Shown here in pieces: positions 44,010 to 51,995 of a stretch of DNA of 64,000 nucleotides; position 1 is the stretch's first letter, and the number at the start of each line of letters is the position of its first letter. Made by a program: the position numbers and the translations under genes. The notes beneath the pieces are model-generated. The model was not told the DNA's origin and searched no databases. It was given only the letters and a program-made list of their open reading frames with translations. The stretch comes from Streptomyces sp. HUAS CB01 (GTDB taxonomy: Bacteria > Actinomycetota > Actinomycetes > Streptomycetales > Streptomycetaceae), in contig NZ_CP129137.1 in the NCBI RefSeq assembly GCF_030406905.1, positions 4,236,001 to 4,300,000 of the forward strand. The letters run 5' to 3'.

Positions 44010-44504
44010 TCAGGCTGCCGAACCGTTGCCGTGACGGCGCCGCAGCGTCAGGACACCGCCCGCCGTCGCGGTGAGGACCAGTACGGCTCCGATGGCCATC
44101 TCCGTGCTGTTCATCCCGCCACCACCACCGAATCCACCGCTGACGGCACCGTTCGGACGCCCGGCGACCTCGAATTCGGACTGGACGCGGACTCCGGGCG
44201 GGCACTTGACCGTGATGTCGTACGTGCCTTCCTTCGCGTTCGCGGGAACGGTGAACGTGCCCTCCAGTTCCCCTTCGCGGCCGCTCTCGGTCAGGTTGAT
44301 CTGACCTCCGATCTCCGCCTGGCCCTTGGCATAGGTCGCGCCCGGCTCACAGGCCCCCGACGTGCTGACGGTGATGGTCGAGCCGGGATATCCCACCTCG
44401 GGACTGACCGTGATCTCGGACCCTTCGGCGACTGCCGCGGGAGCCGGGATGCCGAGTGCGGCCAGGGCCAAGGCGCTGCCGGCGAGAAGACGTGCGGTAC
44501 GCAT
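44010..44504 (-). CDS. Small surface protein with C-terminal membrane anchor
   Basis: A 164-residue protein with a signal peptide (cut near AAVAEG), an Ig-like beta domain with two Cys (GACEPG and VKCPPG), a Gly-rich stretch, and a C-terminal hydrophobic segment followed by LRRRHGNGSAA. The end looks like a cell-wall sorting signal, but no LPxTG or LAxTG pentapeptide is visible. ATG 44504 lies eight bases after GGAGGG; GTG 44513/44510 are alternatives. It precedes the sortase gene by 65 bases and is likely cotranscribed. Confidence 0.82.
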   Translation of the reverse strand: MRTARLLAGSALALAALGIPAPAAVAEGSEITVSPEVGYPGSTITVSTSGACEPGATYAKGQAEIGGQINLTESGREGELEGTFTVPANAKEGTYDITVKCPPGVRVQSEFEVAGRPNGAVSGGFGGGGGMNSTEMAIGAVLVLTATAGGVLTLRRRHGNGSAA

Positions 44505-44937
44505 TTTCACCACCCTCCGAGTGGCGCGGGTCAGGACTCGTTGCCCCGATGAGGACGCCGCGCTTCAGGGGGAAAGGCAACCAGTTCTTGTGATCAAACG
44601 ACCGCAGTGAAATGGCCCGACGACTCGTCGTCGATTTCCTGCCGTGCCATTCCCACAGGTCGCGACGGCCGCAATACGCTCAAGGGCGGAATGTCGAAAC
44701 GGCATGGCGAACGGGTGGCGACACGCGGGTCGCGGCCGACGCCCGGGCGTGTCGCGGGGCTTGCGCGAATCCGCGGCGGCGGCCGCCCTGGCCGACGGAA
44801 GCCTGTGCGGGGCGGCCCGGCGCAGGCCCCGGCCTGCGTCCGGCGCGGCGGCAGCGAGCCCGAAGTCCCGGCGCCAGTCCGTCCCATGACACCGCCTCAG
44901 AAGAACGCGCAGCCGCAGAGAGAGGAGAAGTGACACC
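44505..44937. other. Divergent intergenic region
   Basis: No supported gene. TGTGATCAAACGACCG at 44589-44604 is nearly identical to a motif at 37033-37048. CGACGA-CTCG-TCGTCG at 44618-44633 is a short hairpin. The region must hold the promoters for the surface protein/sortase pair and for the VOC gene. Confidence 0.5.
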
Positions 44938-45348
44938 GTGAGCGCACTTTCCCACGCCCGCATCGCCACCAGGCTCCCCGCCCAGGACCTCGACAGGGCC
45001 CGGCGCTTCTACTCCGAGAAGCTCGGTCTCGACCCCGTCGACGAACGCCCCGGCGGCCTGCTCTACCGCTGCGGCGGTTCGCACTTCGCCCTCTTCCGGT
45101 CCGCCGGGGCGTCGTCGGGCACCTTCACGCAGATGGCCTTCGAGGTCGACGACATCGATGCGGCCGTCACCGAGCTCGAGGGACGCGGAGTGGTCTTCGA
45201 GACCGTCGACCTGCCCGGACTGAGGACGGTGGACGGCGTCGCCGACATCGAGGGCAACTACCCCTCCAAGGGCGCCCGCGGCGAGCGTGCCGCCTGGTTC
45301 CGCGACAGCGAGGGGAACATGCTGGGGGTCGGACAGCCGGTGCGGTGA
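44938..45348 (+). CDS. VOC-family (glyoxalase-like) protein
   Basis: A 136-residue protein with the beta-alpha-beta-beta-beta pattern of the vicinal oxygen chelate superfamily. ARIATRLPAQDLDRARRFYSEKLGL is the N-terminal half (shown in part as DLDRARRFYSEKLGL); AWFRDSEGNMLGVGQ is the usual end with the metal-ligand Glu position. Members include glyoxalases, dioxygenases and resistance proteins, so the role is unknown. The GTG follows AGAGGAGAAG by seven bases. Confidence 0.88.
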   Translation: MSALSHARIATRLPAQDLDRARRFYSEKLGLDPVDERPGGLLYRCGGSHFALFRSAGASSGTFTQMAFEVDDIDAAVTELEGRGVVFETVDLPGLRTVDGVADIEGNYPSKGARGERAAWFRDSEGNMLGVGQPVR

Positions 45349-45381
45349 AAGTGGCCGCAGCGCCCGTCCGGCCCGGCCCGT

Positions 45382-45906
45382 TCACCATCCGCGCAGCCAG
45401 TCCTCGATGAGGTCCAGGTCGTCGTCCCGCAGGCCACGGCGGGGATCGACGCGATGGAGCAGGGCTCTGTCCCCGTGGCGGGCGGCCGTCCAGGCTCTGT
45501 CCGCGTCGCTGATCTCGTCGTCGACCCAGACGAACGGGCGGCCGCCGGCCCGGTCGAGAAGAGGCCGCGTCTTCCAGTGGAGCCCCGCTCGCCGATCCCG
45601 CTCCTCCTGCTCCGACGGCTCCGGCCAGTCCACCACCGCGAGGCGGGGCAGCCCGAGCCGCGGTGCGATGCACTCGTTCGCGTCGTCCAGCCACGTCGTG
45701 GCCCAGACGAGCTCACAGGGGAGCGCCGCCAGCCGCGGACCCAGCGCCGGATCGAGCCGGTCCAGCAGCGGGTTCGCCCCGGCATCGCCCTCCTCTCGCG
45801 GCGTCTCCCCGCCGGCCTCGTACGCGCCGGGTCCGGCACCGAACGGCAGAAGGGGCCCGTCGACATCGAGGAAGAAGAGGGGGCGGCCGGCCCTGGCATC
45901 GGTCAC
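45382..45906 (-). CDS. HAD-superfamily-like protein
   Basis: A 174-residue cytoplasmic protein. FLDVDGPLLPFG near the N-terminus gives the DxD motif I of HAD phosphatases, VWATTWLDDAN resembles the motif II Thr region and VWVDDEISDADR the motif IV acidic pair. The lack of a long cap suggests a small phosphatase or a related non-catalytic protein. The GTG start at 45906 has a poor ribosome site. Confidence 0.8.
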   Translation of the reverse strand: MTDARAGRPLFFLDVDGPLLPFGAGPGAYEAGGETPREEGDAGANPLLDRLDPALGPRLAALPCELVWATTWLDDANECIAPRLGLPRLAVVDWPEPSEQEERDRRAGLHWKTRPLLDRAGGRPFVWVDDEISDADRAWTAARHGDRALLHRVDPRRGLRDDDLDLIEDWLRGW

Positions 45907-46290
45907 CGAGGCACGATATCCGCCGCCTGCGACACCGCCCCCGGAACCACTCAGGGGCCCGACCCGCGACGCGGATCAGGCCGCTGACCGTTCGCACGCC
46001 GACCAGGGCACCGGCACCATCAGCTCGGGGGGAACGGGTGTGCGCGGACTTGCGGATTGCCGGATCCGACGTCAGCCGTCGCGGACCGGGTCCAGGATCT
46101 CGTCGCGGACCGCGATCATGGTCAGCTCGTCACGGGCCTCCATGTTGTACGTCCCCGGCTTGGAAGACCACGTACGCGGATATCTGCTGACCTGGCGAGA
46201 GGCTGAAGCGCGGGGAGTGGCTCCGGCCCCGGTACTCCGCGTGATGCTCCGCTGGTCGCCGACCAGCCGGGCGCATGAGGGGCACGCCGC
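45907..46290. other. Intergenic region with a possible short gene remnant
   Basis: On the minus strand MEARDELTMIAVRDEI reads from about 46143 to a TGA near 46078, only 23 codons, after GGGGA. It could be the end of a decayed gene. Nothing else is supported. Confidence 0.35.
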
Positions 46291-46749
46291 CTAGACAGGC
46301 TCTTGGCAGACCTCGACCTTCACAGGGCCGTGCTCCCGGATGACTGCCCAGGCCTCCCGCGAGGTGAGAGTTTCCGCCCACTGGTCGACATCGTTCCCTG
46401 AATCGTGGAAGAACCAGGAGTTGAAGTCCCCCAGGGCTGCCAACGCTGGTGTCGGCTCGTACACCAGCTCGCAGTGAACCTGCACGAGGTGATCGTGGTC
46501 GCCCGCCTCGTCCAGGACCTCGAACTGGCGCGTGAGGTCCAGGGAGAACGCCGGTGTGCCGTGGAACGAGAACACTCCGTACTGGAACAGCAGGCCGTCG
46601 GCGTCGGGGGAGCCTGATGTGTCGAACCGTAGTCGCCCGAATCGGATGAATGCCGACCAAGCGTCCTGAGTTGCCGGGGCACTCGACAGCCCGCCCAGCT
46701 GCTCCCGTAGGAGGCGTACCGCGACGTCCACTGATGGCCTGCCGGGCAT
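46291..46749 (-). CDS. Hypothetical protein
   Basis: A 152-residue cytoplasmic protein of mixed alpha/beta appearance with no recognised family. LRFDTSGSPDADGLLFQYGV and SLDLTRQFEVLDE (in part) suggest beta-strand-rich regions; it has a single Cys near the C-terminus. ATG 46749 follows GAAGGGA by about nine bases; the frame is open further upstream. It lies just after (downstream of) the tRNA-Pro terminator on the same strand, next to decayed sequence, and may be part of a variable patch. Confidence 0.6.
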   Translation of the reverse strand: MPGRPSVDVAVRLLREQLGGLSSAPATQDAWSAFIRFGRLRFDTSGSPDADGLLFQYGVFSFHGTPAFSLDLTRQFEVLDEAGDHDHLVQVHCELVYEPTPALAALGDFNSWFFHDSGNDVDQWAETLTSREAWAVIREHGPVKVEVCQEPV

Positions 46750-46872
46750 GCGCTGATCCCTTCGCTGGGTCCACCGGAAGCAGGTCCGGCCCGTGCTCCA
46801 GACCGGCGTCGTGGTGATGGACGGCATCTTCGAGCGATCTCCAGCGCTGGCCACGCCGAGGGACAGACAGCA

Positions 46873-46915
46873 AGGCCAGAGGGTCCTCACCGATTCGGCA
46901 AGGACCCTCTGGCCT
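46873..46915 (-). terminator. Terminator hairpin after tRNA-Pro
   Basis: A perfect 15-base stem (46873-46887 with 46901-46915) and 13-base loop lie 13 bases beyond the 3' end of the tRNA gene on the minus strand. Confidence 0.88.
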
Positions 46916-46927
46916 GCTACTTAGCTG

Positions 46928-47001
46928 TCGGGGTGGCGGGATTTGAACCCACGACCTCTTCGTCCCGAACGAAGCGCGCTGCCAAGCTGCGCTACACCCC
47001 G
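46928..47001 (-). tRNA. tRNA-Pro (anticodon CGG)
   Basis: A 74-base tRNA gene. The acceptor stem CGGGGTG pairs with CACCCCG before the discriminator A. The anticodon stem-loop CTTCG-TTCGGGA-CGAAG presents CGG, reading the CCG proline codon. The T-arm has the usual GGTTCAAATCC core. CCA is not encoded. No integrase gene or att-like duplication is visible nearby. Confidence 0.96.
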
Positions 47002-47235
47002 ATGTCACTCGCTCTCGCGGCGACGTCGTTTACTTTAGCCCACCGGCGCCCGGAGACGAAATCCGGTTTTACGGGGCCCTCACCTGGGGCGGAGCGGCAT
47101 GAGCGGTGCCGGTCGGCGTCCGGGGAGGGGCGGGTGCGAGCGGGGGAGCATCGGGCGTCACACCCGTACCGTCGGGCTCCTGCCCCTGCGGGTGGCCCTC
47201 GGACCACCGCCCGGAGGGACGGCGGCTGCTTCCCC

Positions 47236-48177
47236 TCAGTCCCGCGCCACCAGCGTCAGCAGCGTCGCCTCCGGAGGGCAGGCGAAGCGGACCGGGGTGT
47301 AGCGGTTCGTGCCGCAGCCGGCGGAGACGTGGAGGTAGGAGACGAGGCCGTCGGACTCGTGGGTGGAGAGGCCCTTCACCCGGTCGGTGTCGATGTCGCA
47401 GTTGGTGACCAGGGCGCCGTAGAAGGGGATGCACAGCTGGCCGCCGTGGGTGTGGCCCGCGAGGATCAGCGGGTAGCCCTCGGTGGTGAAGGCGTCCAGG
47501 GAGCGCAGATAGGGGGCGTGGACGACGGCCATCGAGAAGTCGGCCGTCTTGTCCGGGCCGCCGGCGACCTTCTCGTAGCGGTCCCGCTTGATGTGGGGGT
47601 CGTCCAGCCCGGTGAAGGCGAGTTCGAGTCCGCCGTCGAGCTTCAGTCGGCCGCGCGTGTTGTTCAGGCCGAGCCAGCCCGCCGCGTCGAACGCGTCCCG
47701 GAGGCCCTCCCACGGGTTGTGCACCACGCCCACCGCCGGGGCGTTGCCGTTGAGCCCGTGGCGGCCCTGGGCCTTCTCGAACAGATAGCGGGCCGGGTTG
47801 CGCAGCTTCGGGCCGTAGTAGTCGTTCGAGCCGAAGACGTACACGCCCGGGTACTCCATCAGCGGCCCGAGGGCGTCGACCACCTCGGGCACACCGTTGG
47901 GGTCCGACAGGTTGTCGCCGGTGTTGACGACGAGGTCGGGGCGCAGCCCCGCCAGGGACTGCAGCCAGGCCCGCTTCTTGCGCTGTCCGCACACCATGTG
48001 GATGTCGGAGACCTGCAGGACGCGCAGAGGCCGCATCCCTCTCGGCAGGACCGGGACCGTCACCCGCCGGAGCCGGAAGGAGCGGGCTTCGAACCCGGCC
48101 GCGTAGGCGATGCCGACTGCTCCGAGAGCCGTGACACCGGCACCGATTTTGAGGGGGAGGCCGTAGCGTGCGCGCAT
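47236..48177 (-). CDS. Membrane-anchored metallophosphoesterase
   Basis: A 313-residue calcineurin-like phosphoesterase. A hydrophobic N-terminal segment (residues 8-28) is followed by motifs QVSDIHMV (D and H metal ligands), VVNTGDNLSD, YVFGSNDYYG (GNHD variant GSND) and ILAGHTHGGQ. The variant of the GNH[D/E] block, with Ser and Asp, is common in this branch of cell-envelope phosphoesterases. The start ATG lies inside the end of the upstream glycosyltransferase gene, with a 118-base overlap in another frame. Confidence 0.92.
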   Translation of the reverse strand: MRARYGLPLKIGAGVTALGAVGIAYAAGFEARSFRLRRVTVPVLPRGMRPLRVLQVSDIHMVCGQRKKRAWLQSLAGLRPDLVVNTGDNLSDPNGVPEVVDALGPLMEYPGVYVFGSNDYYGPKLRNPARYLFEKAQGRHGLNGNAPAVGVVHNPWEGLRDAFDAAGWLGLNNTRGRLKLDGGLELAFTGLDDPHIKRDRYEKVAGGPDKTADFSMAVVHAPYLRSLDAFTTEGYPLILAGHTHGGQLCIPFYGALVTNCDIDTDRVKGLSTHESDGLVSYLHVSAGCGTNRYTPVRFACPPEATLLTLVARD

Positions 48178-49412
48178 GCGCCCATCGTCGCAGACGGTCC
48201 GCTCTCCGCATACGGCCCGTCCCCGTCCGTGCCCGGCCGCCCGAGCGGCAGCAGCAGGAGCAGGAGCAGTGCTATCCACACGTAGGCGTTGGCGCCCAGG
48301 AACCCGGGCACACCGCCGTCGTTCCAGCGCCACAGCCAGACCATGCTGCTGCACAGGACGGCGTAGCTCGCCAGGGCCCAGGTCAGCAGCCTGCGGCGGC
48401 GTTCCCCGCCCGGCGCGGCCCGCAGGCCCTTGTCGGTGAGGACGGCGAGGGCCGGGATCAGCCAGACCAGGTGGTGCACCCAGGTGACCGGGCTCACGAG
48501 GCACGCCGCGATTCCCGTCAGGGCGAAGCCCGCGAGCTCGTCACCCGCGGAGACGGCCTGCCGCACCCGGCGGGCCCACAGCCACATCAGGAGCAGTACG
48601 CCCACGGCCCACACCGCGCGGCTGGGCTCGGCGAACGGTTCGGTGAGCCGGGCCAGCATGCCCTGCCAGGACTGGTTGGAGACGTAGGAGAGCGAACCGA
48701 CCCGCTCGGTGTTCCACATCGCCTCGGTCCAGAACGTGCGCGATGCCGTCGGCGCCGCCCAGGCCGCGAGCAGGGTCGCGGCGCTCGCCGTGCCGATGGC
48801 GACCCCGGCCGCCCGCAGGCGCCGGGTGACCAGCAGGTAGCAGATGAAGATCGCCGGGGTGAGTTTGATCGCGGCGGCGAGACCGATGCCGAGACCGGCC
48901 AGCCGGCCGAGGGACGGGAACCGCTCGCGCCCGGCCGTCAGCAGCCAGCAGTCGGCGAGGACCAGCGCCAGCAGGAGCAGATTGACCTGGCCGAAGCTCA
49001 CGGTGTCGCGGACCGGCTCCAGCAGGGCGAACATGCAGGCCGCCACGGCGTACGCGAACCATCTGTGCCGGCTCTCCCGCCGGATGGTCGCGTCGAGGCA
49101 GACGTGGAGGATCACGGCGGCGGCCGCGACGTTCATGAGCTGGCTTATGGCCAGCGCGCTGTGCCAGCCGACCAGGGTCATCGGCAGCATGCACAGCGCC
49201 GCGAACGGCGGATACGTGAAGCCGTAGCGGGTTCCGGGCCTGAGGTAGTCGTAGATCGGGTGGCCGCCGATCCAGTGCTCGACCGCCCCGTAGTAGACGT
49301 GGAGGTCGAACCAGTGCCGGTGGAACGGCACGGTCGCGAGGAAGAAGACCACCACCGCGGACATGCCGAGTGCCACCAGGACACGGCCCCGTGTGGTCAC
49401 GGGGATCCGCAC
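48060..49412 (-). CDS. GT87-type polyprenol-phosphate-mannose mannosyltransferase
   Basis: A 450-residue GT-C enzyme with about ten membrane segments. The early extracytoplasmic Asp is in FDLHVYYGAVEHW (about residue 32), the position of the catalytic base in GT87 alpha-mannosyltransferases; YGFTYPPFAAL and SWQGMLARL are further family marks. The GTG at 49412 lies after GGGGAG and overlaps the mptB stop by 16 bases. The frame opens further upstream, but into low-complexity sequence overlapping mptB. The last 40 residues are hydrophilic and overlap the phosphoesterase gene by 118 bases. It probably extends mannan or lipomannan-like glycans. Confidence 0.85.
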   Translation of the reverse strand: MRIPVTTRGRVLVALGMSAVVVFFLATVPFHRHWFDLHVYYGAVEHWIGGHPIYDYLRPGTRYGFTYPPFAALCMLPMTLVGWHSALAISQLMNVAAAAVILHVCLDATIRRESRHRWFAYAVAACMFALLEPVRDTVSFGQVNLLLLALVLADCWLLTAGRERFPSLGRLAGLGIGLAAAIKLTPAIFICYLLVTRRLRAAGVAIGTASAATLLAAWAAPTASRTFWTEAMWNTERVGSLSYVSNQSWQGMLARLTEPFAEPSRAVWAVGVLLLMWLWARRVRQAVSAGDELAGFALTGIAACLVSPVTWVHHLVWLIPALAVLTDKGLRAAPGGERRRRLLTWALASYAVLCSSMVWLWRWNDGGVPGFLGANAYVWIALLLLLLLPLGRPGTDGDGPYAESGPSATMGACAHATASPSKSVPVSRLSEQSASPTRPGSKPAPSGSGG

Positions 49413-51019
49413 GCTGTGCTCCCCAGCGGACGGTGCGGGTCCCGCGCCGGGCTGTCGGGCGCCGGAGGGGAATCCTGGGGACGGGGTGCCGCCGGAGGAG
49501 GCACCTTCGGGCACGAAGCCGTCGGAGGACGTTCCTCCGGACGGGGAACTGCCGGAGGGAGTGCCTCCGGGCGGGCGGCTTCCGGAGGGAGTGCCTCCGG
49601 AAGAGGGGCCCTGTCTGCCGCTCGTGCCGCCACCCTGTATGCGCACCACAGCGCCAGTACCCCCAGTGTGCTTCCGCCAACTGCGATCAACAGCTGATTA
49701 TGGTCGGGCGCGAACCCACTCGGCATCACCACAAGAGCGAGAACTCCGCTCAGCAGGGCCGCCGCGCGCCTCGGGCGCACCGCACCCCCGGGCGCCGTGG
49801 CGGCGATCAGGAACACGCCCCACAAGACGTACCACGGACGGATCGCCGGGCCCAGGACGGCCACGGCACCCAGGCTGAGACCGACCGCGTACACCGGCCG
49901 ACGCAGATGGTGGCGCTTCCAGAACACGAGGACGGCGACGGCGGTGGCGGCGAGACCGGTCAAGTGCCAGGCGGGAACGGCGAATTCCGCGAGCCCGCTG
50001 CCCACCCTCCGCAGCGCCGCCCCGGTGAGGCGGCCGAGCGTCGAGGTGAGCGACCAGTTCCCCGGTGACACCGGGGTGTCGAGAGCGGACGTCCAGCCGT
50101 AGCCGGTGCCGGCCAGTGCCGTGGCCGCGACGGTGGTGGCGGCCGCCGTGCCGCCGGTGACGAGGGCGGCCCGCAGCCGCGGGTGCCGGCCGGAGCCGCG
50201 CCGGGCCCGGAGCAGCGCGACGGCCGGCAGCCCCAGTGCGGCCGGGGCCTTCACCAGTGCGGCGAGGGTGACGAGCGCGGCACCGACGGCCGGCCACCGG
50301 CCGAGCGCCGCGACGAGGCCCGCGCCCAGCAGCCCCAGCATGACCGCGTCGTTGTGGGCGCCGCCCACGAGGTGCAGCAGCACGAGCGGGTTGAGTCCGC
50401 CGAGCCACACGGCGGTGCGCGGGTCGGCGCCGCAACGCCGGGCGAGCGCCGGAAGGCACAGCGCCATCAGCGCCACGCCGAGCAGCGCGACCAGCCGCAT
50501 GCCGAGGACCCCGGTGACCACGCCGGCGCGGGCGAACTCGGCCAGCGCGGACGCACAGCCGAGGAAGACCGGGCCGTACGGGGTCGGCGTGTGCCGCCAG
50601 ACCGGTGCCACCTCGGCGGTCAGCGGGCCGCCGAGCCGGGACGGGCCGTGGGCGTAGACGTCGATCCCGGCGTCGACCATCGCCCCTTGCGCCAGATAGC
50701 TGTACACGTCCCGGCTGAACAGGGGCGGGGTGAGGAGCAGCGGTGCCGCCCACAGCGCGAGGGTGAGCAGCAGGCTGCGGAGGCTCGGCGGCGCGGGCCC
50801 GCGCGCGGTCCGCCCGAGCAGCGCCCAGGCGGCCACCAGCAGCACCAGTCCGAAGTAGGCCGCGGCCAGTCCGAGCACGGCCGCGCCCGAGTGCGGCGCC
50901 GGGACGTCGCGTACGGGCAGGGCACCGGCCGCCGTACCGCCCGCGGCCAGCGCCGCCGACCCCGTGAGCCCGAGCAACTGGCAGCGCCGGGTGTCGACGG
51001 GGAAGCGGAGGACCGGCAT
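49397..51019 (-). CDS. mptB: MptB-type alpha-1,6-mannosyltransferase
   Basis: A 540-residue GT-C enzyme with about thirteen membrane segments. The loop after the third segment, LFSRDVYSYLAQGAMVDAG (in part RDVYSYLAQG), carries the catalytic Asp. It shares PVWRHTPTPYGPVFL and FGxxNP-like GGLNPLVLLHLVGGAHND with the MptB family, which adds alpha-1,6-mannose from polyprenol phosphomannose to the cell-envelope glycan. The C-terminal 60 residues are Pro/Glu/Ala-rich (PPEA repeats) and coded by inverted-repeat-rich DNA. A second GT-C gene overlaps its end. Confidence 0.85.
   Translation of the reverse strand: MPVLRFPVDTRRCQLLGLTGSAALAAGGTAAGALPVRDVPAPHSGAAVLGLAAAYFGLVLLVAAWALLGRTARGPAPPSLRSLLLTLALWAAPLLLTPPLFSRDVYSYLAQGAMVDAGIDVYAHGPSRLGGPLTAEVAPVWRHTPTPYGPVFLGCASALAEFARAGVVTGVLGMRLVALLGVALMALCLPALARRCGADPRTAVWLGGLNPLVLLHLVGGAHNDAVMLGLLGAGLVAALGRWPAVGAALVTLAALVKAPAALGLPAVALLRARRGSGRHPRLRAALVTGGTAAATTVAATALAGTGYGWTSALDTPVSPGNWSLTSTLGRLTGAALRRVGSGLAEFAVPAWHLTGLAATAVAVLVFWKRHHLRRPVYAVGLSLGAVAVLGPAIRPWYVLWGVFLIAATAPGGAVRPRRAAALLSGVLALVVMPSGFAPDHNQLLIAVGGSTLGVLALWCAYRVAARAADRAPLPEALPPEAARPEALPPAVPRPEERPPTASCPKVPPPAAPRPQDSPPAPDSPARDPHRPLGSTACGSP
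49490..49605. repeat. Short GGAGG/CCTCCG repeats in the 3' end of mptB
   Basis: CCGGAGG and its complement CCTCCGG recur at about 49490, 49526, 49551, 49567, 49581 and 49597, including CCGGAGGGAGTGCCTCCGG twice. They encode the PPEA/LPPE tail of MptB and can fold into several hairpins. Confidence 0.7.
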
Positions 51020-51384
51020 GGGCGCAGGCTGTCAACGGCCGGTGGCCGCAGCCCGACGCGGGCACCACCCGGAGACGGCCACGACGTGTCCGGCGCCTGA
51101 CGCGCGGAGGTCGGGCCGAGGCCGCGCGGAGGTCGGGCCGAGGCCGCGAGGGAAGGGACCACGGGCGGCGGGGGAAAGGTTCGCGGGCCGCGAAGGAAGA
51201 GATCGCGCCGCGAGGGAAGGGACCACGGGCGGCTCGGGAAGGGACGACGGGCGGAAGGGACCGCAGGCGCGGGGGAGAGGGACCGCGGCCTCGCCCCGGC
51301 TTTCGTACGAGCGCGGGGCCCGCCCGGCGCGCGCCCCGGGAAATGCGCGGGCGCGTCACGGCGCGCGCCTGCCACAATCGACGC
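51020..51384. other. Intergenic region with tandem repeats
   Basis: A 22-base unit beginning CGCGCGGAGGTCGGG is present twice in tandem at 51101-51144, followed by variants of AGGGAAGGGACCACGGGCGG near 51149 and 51214. No gene is supported. Promoters for mptB (leftward) and yqeY (rightward) must be here. Confidence 0.65.
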
Positions 51385-51849
51385 ATGACCACGCTCAAGT
51401 CCAAGCTGCAGGAAGACCTCACCGAGGCGATCAGGGCGCGCGACGAGCTGCGCTCCTCGACGCTCCGGCTGACCCTCTCCGCGATCACCAAGGAGGAGGT
51501 CGCGGGCAAGGAGGCGCGTGAGCTCTCCGACGACGAGGTCCAGAAGGTGATCGCCAAGGAGGCGAAGAAGCGCCGCGAGGCGGCCGAGGCCTTCGCCCAG
51601 GGCGGACGTGCCGAGCAGGCGGACCGTGAGAAGGCGGAGGGCGAGATCCTCGACGCCTACCTGCCCAAGCAGCTGACGGACGACGAGTTGAACGGCATCG
51701 TGGCGCAGGCCGTCGAGGAGGCCAGGGCCGCCGGTGCCGAGGGTCCCCGGGCGATGGGCGCGGTCATGAAGATCGTGAACCCGAAGGTGGCGGGCCGCGC
51801 CGAGGGCGGCAGGGTGGCCGCCGCCGTCAAGAAGCTCCTCGCCGGCTGA
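51385..51849 (+). CDS. GatB/YqeY-domain protein
   Basis: A 154-residue helical protein of the YqeY family. LKSKLQEDLTEAIRARDE at the start, then ILDAYLPKQLTDDEL and MGAVMKIVNPKVAGRA at the C-terminal GatB-like tail, are the typical blocks. It resembles the tRNA-binding tail of amidotransferase GatB; the function of stand-alone YqeY is not established. ATG 51385 begins the family's N-terminus. A strong terminator follows. Confidence 0.93.
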   Translation: MTTLKSKLQEDLTEAIRARDELRSSTLRLTLSAITKEEVAGKEARELSDDEVQKVIAKEAKKRREAAEAFAQGGRAEQADREKAEGEILDAYLPKQLTDDELNGIVAQAVEEARAAGAEGPRAMGAVMKIVNPKVAGRAEGGRVAAAVKKLLAG

Positions 51850-51885
51850 CTCGGCGGCCGGCGCGGGACCCGCGTTCGCGACCGT

Positions 51886-51930
51886 ACGGCGAAGGGTCCC
51901 GGTGCCATCCGCACCGGGACCCTTCGCCGT
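51886..51930. terminator. Bidirectional terminator between yqeY and the PBP gene
   Basis: A perfect 20-base stem (51886-51905 with 51911-51930) with loop CATCC, followed by TTCG. It lies between two convergent genes. Confidence 0.92.
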
Positions 51931-51995
51931 TTCGCTTTCCGCCCTTGGCCCGCAGGGCGGCCGCAGACGGCCGCTCCCTCGGTCGGCGCGCGGGG

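Noticed and set aside
46928..47001. tRNA-Pro as an integration site of a mobile element
   Set aside because: No integrase, excisionase or duplicated tRNA 3' end was found on either side.
49413..49649. N-terminal extension of the GT87 gene with PSGGT repeats
   Set aside because: It is coded over the Pro-rich tail of mptB in another frame; GTG 49412 has a good ribosome site and starts right before the first membrane helix.
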